Positions 1 to 6,298 are shown, counted from the first letter of the stretch. The stretch: DNA of 7,141 bases from Gammaproteobacteria bacterium (GCA_003162555.1 PMNQ01000035.1:1-7141); one strand, 5' to 3'. Numbers and translations: made by a program. The notes: a model not told the origin generated them from the sequence alone.

Positions 1-11
1 CTCCGGGGCCG

Positions 12-100
12 GCCCCATTTTGCACAGGGCCGCGTTGCTCCTCCCTCGTGTACATACAGTACACGTCGGTCGTCGCGCCTTGCCCTGTGCAAAATGGGGC
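12..100. repeat. Nested inverted repeat: 19-bp perfect arms around an inner hairpin
   Basis: Bases 12-30 are the exact reverse complement of 82-100 (right arm GCCCTGTGCAAAATGGGGC), with 51 bases between the arms. Inside lies a second perfect inverted repeat, CGTGTAC at 47-53 and GTACACG at 59-65, with a 5-base loop. Just left of the arm, 5-16 is the palindrome GGGGCCGGCCCC. The structure could form a cruciform in DNA or a long hairpin in RNA of either strand. It lacks a T tract, so it does not look like a standard intrinsic terminator. Its position in the gap before a sensor kinase, where the partner response regulator would be expected just off the left edge, suggests a dispersed palindromic element (REP- or MITE-like). 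That origin is inference; the pairing is directly visible. Confidence 0.85.
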
Positions 101-107
101 ACGGCCG

Positions 108-135
108 CATCGACATCCTAAGTGTGAACAGGCCC
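108..135 (-). repeat. Copy A of a shared 28-29 bp motif (inverted relative to copy B at the uvrC-pgsA junction)
   Basis: Read on the minus strand from 135 to 108, this is GGGCCT followed by GTTCACACTTAGGATGTCGATG in two adjoining blocks. The plus strand at 4726-4754 reads GGGCCT, one extra A, then the same 22-base block with two C/T transitions. The match stops abruptly at GATG. On the minus strand the motif contains an AGGA five bases before an ATG, which opens a frame of 36 codons without a stop to the left edge. It adjoins the 10-bp palindrome GCCCTAGGGC at 132-141. It could be one end of the same dispersed element as the inverted repeat at 12-100, or a shared regulatory site. Confidence 0.7.
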
Positions 136-156
136 TAGGGCGGTAGCGCCGCGAAC

Positions 157-1554
157 ATGGCCCGCACGCCCTCGGTCAGCCGGCAACTGGTGTTTGCGGT
201 GGCCGTGCCACTGGTGCTGTCGTTCGCGCTCACGGTATTCGTGCTCGATGGCATCTTCCGCGACTCGGCACTGCAGGCCTTGCGCGAGCGGCTCGACCAG
301 GAGGTGATCGCACTGGTCACGGCCGCCGAGCTGACCGATAGCGGCCGCATGGACCTGCGTCTGCTCGATCCCGAGTCGCGCCTCAGCCGTCCGCGCTCCG
401 GACAATACGCAGCCGTGCGCAGTGCGCGTGGCCGCGTGCTGTGGAGTTCGCCGTCGATGGAGGGCGTCGCGGTCGACTACGGTGCGCCCGTGGCGATTGG
501 CAAGACGGCATTCTTCCAGGTGCGCCTCGCCGATGGCACCGAGCTCGGAATTCTCAATCGAGGGCTGGAGTGGGACTACGCGCCGGGCAACAGCGCAAGA
601 CTGGTGTTCAGCGTGGCCGAGGACCTGGCCGGACAGAATGCGCGGCTGCAACAATTCCGTCGGCAGCTGGTCGCCTGGTTTGGCGCACTGGCGCTGCTGC
701 TGCTGGCGGTGCTTGGCGGCCTGCTGCGGCGCGTGCTGCGGCCGGTGCGGCGCCTGGAGCAGCAGATTGCCGAGGTCGACAGCGGCCGGCGCGCGCAACT
801 CGACGAAGGTTTTCCGCGCGAGCTCGATGGCGTGGCGCGCTCGCTCAACGCGCTGCTGCGTTCCGAGCGATCGCGCATCGCGCGCTACCGCGACACGCTC
901 GGCAACCTGGCCCACAGCCTCAAGACACCGTTGGCCGTCATGCGCGCGGCGCTGTCGGGCGGTGCCGCGCAACACGCCACGCTGGATCATGAGATCGATC
1001 GCATTGCACGGATCGTCGATCATCAGCTGCAGCGCGCCGCAACCAGCGGCGGCGTGACGCTCGGACAACAGACCGTGCCGGTGGCGCCGCTGGTGGCCGA
1101 CCTGCGCGTGGCGCTGCTCAAGGTACATTCCGGCAAGGACCTGGTCATCGACGCCGACGTCGCCGCCGATGCCGGTTTTGCCGGCGACGGTGGCGACATC
1201 ACCGAGCTGCTCGGCAACCTGATCGACAACGCCTGCAAATGGTGTCGTGGCATGGTGCGCATACAGGTGCGGCTGGATACCGCGCGGCCCATGGAGCAGC
1301 GGCTGCTGATCCGGGTCGAGGACGACGGTCCCGGCATCGCGCCCGAAGACCGCGCGCGCGTGCTCGGTCGTGGCGTTCGCGCCGACGAGCGCGCCAGCGG
1401 GCACGGACTTGGACTGGCGATGGTGGCCGACACTGTGGCGCTGTATGGCGGCGAACTCGTGGTGGGCGAGTCCGCCACGCTGCGCGGCGCCAGCCTGGAA
1501 GTGGGGCTGCCCGGGCGGGCGCTGGGACCCGGCGTGTTAACATCGCCACCATGA
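157..1554 (+). CDS. phoQ: PhoQ-type sensor histidine kinase
   Basis: This is a 465-residue inner-membrane two-component kinase. An N-terminal membrane segment (about residues 10-30) and a second one (about 171-190) bracket a periplasmic sensor domain of about 140 residues. A HAMP linker (about 191-243) follows. The H box NLAHSLKTPLAVM places the phosphoacceptor at His253. The N box GNLIDNACKWC (353-363), G1 box DDGPGI (389-394) and G2 box GHGLGLA (415-421) form the ATPase domain. The SLKTPLAV and DNACKWC wording is that of the PhoQ family rather than EnvZ- or CpxA-type kinases. I see no run of acidic residues like the divalent-cation-binding patch of enteric PhoQ, so the ligand may differ. 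ATG157 is the only usable start: an in-frame TAG lies at 136-138 and later starts would cut the first membrane segment. No clear Shine-Dalgarno is visible. The partner regulator should be upstream, outside the window. The stop overlaps the next start by ATGA. The family call is firm; the symbol is by similarity. Confidence 0.9.
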   Translation: MARTPSVSRQLVFAVAVPLVLSFALTVFVLDGIFRDSALQALRERLDQEVIALVTAAELTDSGRMDLRLLDPESRLSRPRSGQYAAVRSARGRVLWSSPSMEGVAVDYGAPVAIGKTAFFQVRLADGTELGILNRGLEWDYAPGNSARLVFSVAEDLAGQNARLQQFRRQLVAWFGALALLLLAVLGGLLRRVLRPVRRLEQQIAEVDSGRRAQLDEGFPRELDGVARSLNALLRSERSRIARYRDTLGNLAHSLKTPLAVMRAALSGGAAQHATLDHEIDRIARIVDHQLQRAATSGGVTLGQQTVPVAPLVADLRVALLKVHSGKDLVIDADVAADAGFAGDGGDITELLGNLIDNACKWCRGMVRIQVRLDTARPMEQRLLIRVEDDGPGIAPEDRARVLGRGVRADERASGHGLGLAMVADTVALYGGELVVGESATLRGASLEVGLPGRALGPGVLTSPP

Positions 1555-2906
1555 GATCGACCGACACCATTTCCTGGCAGCCGACCAGCTGGCAGTCGCG
1601 CAAGGTGCAGCAGCAGCCTACCTATGGCGACAGCGCCGAGCTCGAGCGTGCCGTCGCCGATTTGTCGCGCTTGCCGCCGATCGTGGTGTCGTGGGAGGTC
1701 GAGAACCTGCGCCTGCGCCTGGCGGCGGCGCAGCGCGGCGAGGCTTTCCTGCTGCAGGGTGGCGATTGCGCCGAGAGCTTTGCCGATTGCGAGTCCGACC
1801 GCATCGCCAAGCAGCTCAAGGTGCTGCTGCAGATGAGCCTGGTGCTGCTGCAGGCAATGAAGCGGCCGGTGGTGCGCGTGGGGCGTTTCGCCGGCCAGTA
1901 CGCCAAGCCGCGCTCGGCGGACACCGAGACCCGCGATGGCGTCTCGTTGCCGGCCTATCGGGGCGACCTGGTCAATCATCCGGAATTCACCGCCGAGGCG
2001 CGCCGCCCCGATCCGCAGCTGCTGCTGCGCGGCTACGAGCGCGCGGCGCTGACGCTGAACTTCGTGCGCGCATTGGTCGACGGCGGCTTCGCCGACCTGC
2101 ATCACCCGGAGTACTGGGATCTGGGCTTCGTGCGCCACGCGCAGCTGCGCGAGGCTTACCAGCGCATCGTCGATTCGATCGGCGACGCGCTCGATTTTTT
2201 TGAATCACTCACCGGCCAGAAGGCGGGCGATGCGAACCGCGTGGAGTTCTTCGCCAGCCACGAAGGGCTGCACCTGTTGTACGAGCAGGCGCAGACGCGC
2301 TTCATCGCGCGCCAGGATCGCTGGTACAACCTGTCCACGCACATGCCGTGGATCGGCATGCGTACCGCGCAGGTCGAGGGCGCGCATGTCGAATATTTCC
2401 GCGGCATCGCCAATCCGATCGGCGTCAAGGTCGGCGCCGCGATGAGCGACGAATGGCTGCAGGAACTTATTGCGGTGCTAAACCCGCACAACCAGCCCGG
2501 CCGGCTCACGCTCATCCACCGCTTCGGCGTCAAGGAAATCGAGCAGCACCTGCCGCGCGTCATCGAGGCGGTGCGACGCACGGGCTCGACGGTGCTGTGG
2601 TGCTGCGATCCGATGCACGGCAATACCGAGACGACGGCCGGTGGCGTCAAGACGCGGCGCTTCGAGAACATCCTCAAGGAGCTCGATATCTCGTTCCGGA
2701 TTCACCGCGAACTCGGCTCGCACCTGGGCGGCGCGCACATCGAACTCACCGGCGAGGACGTCACCGAGTGCACCGGCGGCGCGCGCGGCCTCACCGACGC
2801 GGATCTGCAGCGGGCCTATCGCTCGCAGGTCGACCCGCGCCTCAATTACGAACAGGCGCTTGAACTGGCGATGCTGATAGCCGAGCGCAGCAAGCAGCGC
2901 ACGTGA
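1551..2906 (+). CDS. aroG: Class II 3-deoxy-7-phosphoheptulonate (DAHP) synthase
   Basis: This 451-residue cytoplasmic enzyme condenses phosphoenolpyruvate with erythrose 4-phosphate, the first committed step of the shikimate pathway to aromatic amino acids, folates and quinones. It is the class II (plant/Mycobacterium) type: GGDCAESF, VGRFAGQYAKPRS, YRGDLVN, SHEGLHLLYE, GMRTAQVEGAHVEYFRG, LIHRFG, DPMHGNTE and TECTGGARG are all present in family order. Cys73, His356, Glu398 and Asp428 align, at a constant offset of 13-14, with the metal ligands Cys87, His369, Glu411 and Asp441 of the M. tuberculosis enzyme. Length is normal. The frame is open back to 1239, but ATG1551 is chosen because homology starts there (WQPTSWQS) and because it gives a 4-base ATGA overlap with the kinase stop; translation is probably coupled. 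No Shine-Dalgarno is evident. Coupling of an aromatic-pathway gene to a sensor kinase is unusual. Class II symbols vary (aroF, aroG, aroA); the function is much surer than the symbol. Confidence 0.95.
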   Translation: MRSTDTISWQPTSWQSRKVQQQPTYGDSAELERAVADLSRLPPIVVSWEVENLRLRLAAAQRGEAFLLQGGDCAESFADCESDRIAKQLKVLLQMSLVLLQAMKRPVVRVGRFAGQYAKPRSADTETRDGVSLPAYRGDLVNHPEFTAEARRPDPQLLLRGYERAALTLNFVRALVDGGFADLHHPEYWDLGFVRHAQLREAYQRIVDSIGDALDFFESLTGQKAGDANRVEFFASHEGLHLLYEQAQTRFIARQDRWYNLSTHMPWIGMRTAQVEGAHVEYFRGIANPIGVKVGAAMSDEWLQELIAVLNPHNQPGRLTLIHRFGVKEIEQHLPRVIEAVRRTGSTVLWCCDPMHGNTETTAGGVKTRRFENILKELDISFRIHRELGSHLGGAHIELTGEDVTECTGGARGLTDADLQRAYRSQVDPRLNYEQALELAMLIAERSKQRT

Positions 2907-4733
2907 GTGTCCGGATCCGCCACAGCATTTGACGCGCAACGCTTCGTTGCGTCGCTCCCTTTCCGCCCGGGCGTCTACCGCATGTACGACGCGAGCAGCG
3001 AGCTGATCTACGTCGGCAAGGCCGCGCGCCTCCGCGATCGCGTCGGCAGCTACTTTAGCTCGCGCCCTCAATCGGCCAAGGTCGCCGCGATGCTCAAGCG
3101 GGTGACGCGCGTCGAGGTCACCGTAGTTGGTTCCGAGACCGACGCGCTGCTGCTGGAATGCAACCTGATCAAGGCGCACCGGCCGCGCTACAACGTCATC
3201 CTGCGCGATGACAAGTCCTTTCCCTACCTGCTGTGTCCGACGGACCACGATTTTCCGCGGCTGCAATTCTGGCGCGGACTGCGCCGGCCCGCCGGCAAGC
3301 TGTTCGGCCCGTTTCCCAATGCGCTGGTCGTCAAACAGGTGCTGCACCAATTACAGAAGGTGTTCCTCATCCGCAATTGCAGGGACGGCTTCTTCGCGCA
3401 CCGCACGCGGCCCTGCCTGCAGCACCAGATCGGGCGCTGCTCCGCGCCCTGTGTCAACCTCATCAGCAAGGACGCGTATCGCAAAGACCTCGACGGCGCG
3501 CTGCGCGTGCTCGAAGGCGGCAGTGCGGATCTGCGCGCCGAGCTGGAGACGCGCATGGGTGAGGCGTCGGCGGCGCTGCAATTCGAGGCCGCGGCGCGGC
3601 TGCGCGACCAGCTCGCAGGCCTGGCTGAACTGCAGAACCAGCAGATCGCCAATGCACCGCGCACGCGCGACGTGGACGTGGTGGCGCTGCAGGGCGAGCC
3701 CGGCCAGTACGCCGTCTCGCTCCTGACGGTGCGTGAGGGCGCGAGTCTCGGCACCACGAATTTCTTTCCGACCGCAGTAGGCGAGCCGGCCGATACGCTG
3801 GCCGAATTCCTGCTGCAGCATTACGCCCGGCAGGCGGTGCCGGCGGAGATTGTCATCGGTGAGGACCTGCCGGATCACGCCGCGCTCGCCGAGGCGCTGG
3901 TTGCTGTCGCCGGGCACCCGGTGCAACTGCGCCGCGGTGGCCGCGGGCTGCCGGGCCGCTGGCTTGAACTTGCCGAGGACAATGCGCGCGAGGCGCTGCG
4001 AATGCGTGCCAACCGCCGTGACGCGGTGGCGCTCTCGCTGCAGTGGCTGGCCGACACGCTGAAGCTCCCGGCTGCGCCGGAGCGGATCGAGTGCTTCGAT
4101 ATCAGCCACACGGGCGGCGAGGGCACTGTGGCAGGCTGCGTCGTGTTCGGCCCGGACGGCCCGATCAAGCGCGCTTATCGCCGTTACAACATCGAGGGCC
4201 TCGCGCCCGGCGATGACTATGCGGCGATAGAACAGGCATTGGCGCGTCACGGCGCGCGCATTGTGGCGGGCGACCTGCCGCGGCCGGACCTGCTGCTGAT
4301 CGACGGCGGCGCCGGTCAGCTGCAGGCGGCGCAGCGGGGGCTGGCGCGCGCGCAATGCACGGGTCTGGCGCTGCTCGGTATTTCCAAGGGAGCGGACCGC
4401 CGGCCAGGACAGGAACGCCTGCATTTACCGGGGGAATCGATCGCGCGCACGGTTCCGGCCGACAGCCCGGTGCTGCACCTGCTGCAGCGGATCCGCGACG
4501 AGGCACACCGCTTTGCGATCACCGGTCACCGCCGCCGCCGTGCGCGGCGCTTCCAGGAATCCATACTCGAGACCGTGCCGGGCCTGGGGCCCGCACGGCG
4601 CCGCGCGCTGCTGGTGCACTTCGGCGGCCTGCCCGGCGTACTTCGCGCCGGCATCGCCGATCTCGAACAGGTCGAGGGAGTGGGGACAGCACTGGCCCGG
4701 ACGCTTTATGATCATCTGCATCCGGGGGCCTAG
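2907..4733 (+). CDS. uvrC: UvrABC excinuclease subunit C
   Basis: UvrC makes both incisions around a bulky lesion in nucleotide excision repair, after recruitment by UvrB. The protein is 608 residues, the usual length. Domains in order: GIY-YIG nuclease for the 3' cut (GVY at 22-24, IYVG at 34-37, catalytic Glu84); four cysteines, C158, C170, C178 and C182, at the spacing of the iron-sulfur cluster ligands of E. coli UvrC; a UVR motif (about 205-240) for UvrB contact; the RNase H-like nuclease for the 5' cut with Asp398 (CFDISH), Asp466 (DGGAGQL) and His534 (RDEAHRF); and a C-terminal tandem helix-hairpin-helix (about 550-604, VPGLGPARRRAL and VEGVGTALA). All catalytic residues are present, so it should be active. 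The start is GTG, on the base after the DAHP synthase TGA, with no strong Shine-Dalgarno, so expression probably depends on ribosomes finishing the upstream gene. pgsA follows after 18 bp, a neighbour pair conserved in many gammaproteobacteria. Confidence 0.97.
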   Translation: MSGSATAFDAQRFVASLPFRPGVYRMYDASSELIYVGKAARLRDRVGSYFSSRPQSAKVAAMLKRVTRVEVTVVGSETDALLLECNLIKAHRPRYNVILRDDKSFPYLLCPTDHDFPRLQFWRGLRRPAGKLFGPFPNALVVKQVLHQLQKVFLIRNCRDGFFAHRTRPCLQHQIGRCSAPCVNLISKDAYRKDLDGALRVLEGGSADLRAELETRMGEASAALQFEAAARLRDQLAGLAELQNQQIANAPRTRDVDVVALQGEPGQYAVSLLTVREGASLGTTNFFPTAVGEPADTLAEFLLQHYARQAVPAEIVIGEDLPDHAALAEALVAVAGHPVQLRRGGRGLPGRWLELAEDNAREALRMRANRRDAVALSLQWLADTLKLPAAPERIECFDISHTGGEGTVAGCVVFGPDGPIKRAYRRYNIEGLAPGDDYAAIEQALARHGARIVAGDLPRPDLLLIDGGAGQLQAAQRGLARAQCTGLALLGISKGADRRPGQERLHLPGESIARTVPADSPVLHLLQRIRDEAHRFAITGHRRRRARRFQESILETVPGLGPARRRALLVHFGGLPGVLRAGIADLEQVEGVGTALARTLYDHLHPGA

Positions 4734-4754
4734 TTCACACTCAGGACGTCGATG
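4726..4754 (+). repeat. Copy B of the shared motif, carrying the uvrC stop and the pgsA ribosome binding site and start
   Basis: GGGCCTA at 4726-4732 followed by GTTCACACTCAGGACGTCGATG at 4733-4754 (read as two blocks) matches copy A with two transitions and one extra A. The uvrC TAG is at 4731-4733. The AGGA at 4743-4746 lies five bases before the pgsA ATG at 4752-4754 and is the clearest Shine-Dalgarno in the window. The motif therefore spans the whole 18-bp intergenic gap and both gene ends. Similarity outside it was not seen. Confidence 0.7.
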
Positions 4755-5324
4755 ATCTGGAACCTGCCGATAGTGCTGACGTGGCTGCGGATCCTGGCGA
4801 TTCCGCTGGTCATCGTTTTGTTCGTCATGGGCCGCCAAAATCCGGCTGGCATCGCGGACGCTGCCGCGGGTCTGCTGTTCGCGGCCGCGGCCATTACCGA
4901 TACGCTCGATGGCTACCTGGCGCGGCGACTCGGACAGACCACCTCGCTCGGGGCATTCCTCGATCCGGTGGCCGACAAACTGATCGTGACCGTCGCGCTG
5001 GTGCTGATCGTCAGCCGCGATCCGCGCCTGGTGATCGTGCTGGCTGCTGTCGTGATCATCGGCCGCGAGATCGCCGTCTCGGCATTGCGCGAGTGGATGG
5101 CCGAACTCGGGCATCGCACCAAGGTGGCCGTGTCGGCGCTCGGCAAGTACAAGACCATCGCGCAGATGGTCGGCGTGAGCATGCTGCTGTACCGCCACGA
5201 CCTGTTCGGGCTGCCGATTTACCGGCTGGGGCAATGGCTGACGGTCGTGGCTGCGGCCGTGACGTTGTTCTCCATGTTCGTCTACCTGCGCGCTGCGCTC
5301 CCGTACCTGCGCGAACAGCGCTAG
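4752..5324 (+). CDS. pgsA: CDP-diacylglycerol-glycerol-3-phosphate 3-phosphatidyltransferase
   Basis: PgsA is an inner-membrane enzyme that joins CDP-diacylglycerol to sn-glycerol 3-phosphate, giving phosphatidylglycerol phosphate, the committed step to phosphatidylglycerol and cardiolipin. The 190-residue protein is close to the usual length (about 182 in E. coli). It carries the complete CDP-alcohol phosphotransferase signature, Asp53-Gly54-x2-Ala57-Arg58-x8-Gly67-x3-Asp71-x3-Asp75, whose aspartates bind metal and catalyse. The N-terminal NLPIVLTWLRILAIP and the later GKYKTIAQMVG are typical of PgsA rather than of phosphatidylserine or cardiolipin synthases of the same superfamily. Several hydrophobic segments are visible (about 5-25, 30-50, 77-100, 125-140 and 150-185). 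ATG4752 has a good AGGA five bases upstream. It probably shares a transcript with uvrC. Confidence 0.95.
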   Translation: MIWNLPIVLTWLRILAIPLVIVLFVMGRQNPAGIADAAAGLLFAAAAITDTLDGYLARRLGQTTSLGAFLDPVADKLIVTVALVLIVSRDPRLVIVLAAVVIIGREIAVSALREWMAELGHRTKVAVSALGKYKTIAQMVGVSMLLYRHDLFGLPIYRLGQWLTVVAAAVTLFSMFVYLRAALPYLREQR

Positions 5325-5353
5325 GCCCGGCCGGGGCTGCGCGGGCGCTCAAG

Positions 5354-5372
5354 TCGGCGGGCGATCCGCCGA
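5354..5372 (+). promoter_or_regulatory. GC-rich hairpin just before the HDOD gene
   Basis: TCGGCGG at 5354-5360 pairs perfectly with CCGCCGA at 5366-5372 around the loop GCGAT. An AT-rich tail (TAATTA) follows. It lies in the 59-bp gap between pgsA and the HDOD gene, with its right side 11 bases from the ATG. It could be a weak intrinsic terminator for the upstream unit, although the tail is not a true T run, or a structure limiting access to the next start. GATAAT at 5371-5376 also resembles a -10 box, but no good -35 was found. The function is unproven. Confidence 0.35.
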
Positions 5373-5383
5373 TAATTACCGCT

Positions 5384-6271
5384 ATGACACCTTCACAAGC
5401 GGAAAAAACACCCCCGGCGGCTACGGCTGATACCGCAGCCTTCAATCTGGTGCGGGAACTGGCGGCTGCGCTGTCGGCTGGCACCGTCTCGCTGCCGAGC
5501 TATCCGCAGGTGGCCATCAGGCTGCAGAAGATGCTGGCCGATGAGGACAGCGACGCCGACCGCCTGGTGCGCGTACTGGGCGCCGAACCGGTGCTGGCGG
5601 CACGGGTCACGACCATGGCGGGCGCCGCGGCGCTGAATCCCAGCGGCCGCAAGATCACTGATCTGCGCACAGCCATCGTGCTGCTCGGGTTCGATGCGCT
5701 GCGCACTACCGCAGCGGCGTTTGCGATGGTGCAGATCCGTCAGGCCGGCGAGTACAAGAACATTGAAAAGCCCATGGCCGCGCTGTGGCGCGAGAGCGTG
5801 TCGCGCGCGGCGATGGCCTACGTGGTGGCGCGCGCCACCGGCAAGAGCCGCCCCGACACGGCGATGCTCGCCGGCATCCTCTCCGGCATCGGCAAGCTGT
5901 ATCTGCTGACGCAGATGAGCCGGCATCCGGAACTGTTCGCGGACGAGGCCGCTTTTCACAGCCTGGTGCGCGATTGGCACGCGAGCATCGCGCAGGCGCT
6001 GCTCGAGAGCTGGCAGATGGCTCCCGAGATCGTCGCCGCAGTGCGCGACTGGCCCACCGTGGACACCGATCCGCGTAACGCGCCCGACCTTGCGGATGTG
6101 CTGGCCGCCGCCGACCTGCTGATCAGCCATGGCGAGGATCCGGAACTGCTGCAGGGCTTGCTGGCCGACTCGCGTCCGATGCAGCGGCTGGGCCTGAAAG
6201 CAGGGTGCGCCAGCCTGCTGGCCGATTCGGCCGCCGAGCTGGAATCGCTCCGCAAGGCGCTGAGCAACTAG
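5384..6271 (+). CDS. HDOD domain-containing protein
   Basis: This 295-residue soluble protein consists of a short, proline/alanine-rich N-terminus (about 1-18), one HDOD domain (about 25-225) and a helical C-terminal tail. HDOD domains are catalytically dead HD-type helical bundles found in bacterial signalling proteins, often tied to motility, cyclic-di-GMP or stress responses. Family wording is visible: LPSYPQVAIRLQKML, VLAARVTTMAG, KITDLRTAIVLLGFDALR, LWRESVSRAAMA and WHASIAQALLESWQM. The metal-binding HD pair is replaced by Ser167-Gly168 (AGILSGIGKL), and the usual earlier histidine by Glu137; His199 is kept. No GGDEF, EAL, receiver or kinase domain is attached, so it probably acts by protein contact. 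The frame is open back to 4781, but that would overlap pgsA almost completely; ATG5384 directly precedes the domain. No clear Shine-Dalgarno is visible. It lies 59 bp after pgsA, so it may be co-transcribed or have its own promoter. The role is unknown. Confidence 0.88.
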   Translation: MTPSQAEKTPPAATADTAAFNLVRELAAALSAGTVSLPSYPQVAIRLQKMLADEDSDADRLVRVLGAEPVLAARVTTMAGAAALNPSGRKITDLRTAIVLLGFDALRTTAAAFAMVQIRQAGEYKNIEKPMAALWRESVSRAAMAYVVARATGKSRPDTAMLAGILSGIGKLYLLTQMSRHPELFADEAAFHSLVRDWHASIAQALLESWQMAPEIVAAVRDWPTVDTDPRNAPDLADVLAAADLLISHGEDPELLQGLLADSRPMQRLGLKAGCASLLADSAAELESLRKALSN

Positions 6272-6298
6272 CGCTGAGCTACTTGCGCTGAGAGACTA
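6257..6298. repeat. Three tandem 14-bp repeats across the convergent gene ends
   Basis: The units are GCGCTGAGCAACTA (6257-6270), GCGCTGAGCTACTT (6271-6284) and GCGCTGAGAGACTA (6285-6298). The first eight bases are identical in all three and the rest differ by one to three bases. The HDOD stop TAG (6269-6271) spans the junction of units 1 and 2. The dnaE2 stop (minus strand, 6296-6298) is the end of unit 3. The array fills the 24-bp gap between the two convergent genes. I see no terminator hairpin in it. Confidence 0.8.

Noticed and set aside
47..65. LexA/SOS box or similar operator
   Set aside because: The palindrome CGTGTAC-N5-GTACACG does not match the enteric CTGT-N8-ACAG form and lies within a larger inverted repeat.
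12..100. Intrinsic transcription terminator
   Set aside because: The loop is 51 bases and no T tract follows either arm.
110..138. Sigma-70 promoter with TCGACA (110-115) as -35
   Set aside because: At 15-19 base spacing no acceptable -10 box is present; the region is GGCCCTAGG-like.
118..1404. A 428-codon open frame on the minus strand opposite the kinase gene
   Set aside because: It is antisense to a gene with complete kinase motifs, its translation is rich in Arg, Ala, His and Gln without recognisable motifs, and such frames are expected in high-GC DNA.
1239..1550. Upstream extension of the DAHP synthase frame by 104 codons
   Set aside because: The added part is low-complexity Arg/Ala sequence inside the kinase ATPase domain; family homology begins at ATG1551.
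1023..2138. A 371-codon minus-strand frame across the kinase-DAHP synthase junction
   Set aside because: It has no family motifs and overlaps two well supported plus-strand genes.
3351..4424. A 357-codon minus-strand frame opposite uvrC (and similar ones at 2478-3350 and 4425-5234)
   Set aside because: These mirror the codon pattern of uvrC and its neighbours and have no recognisable domain.
4781..5383. Upstream extension of the HDOD frame by 201 codons
   Set aside because: It would overlap nearly all of pgsA and has no domain similarity; ATG5384 directly precedes the HDOD domain.
5393..6130. A 245-codon minus-strand frame opposite the HDOD gene
   Set aside because: No motifs are visible, and it is antisense to a supported gene.
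6257..6298. CRISPR-like array
   Set aside because: The units are 14 bp and directly adjoining with no spacers, and no cas gene is near.
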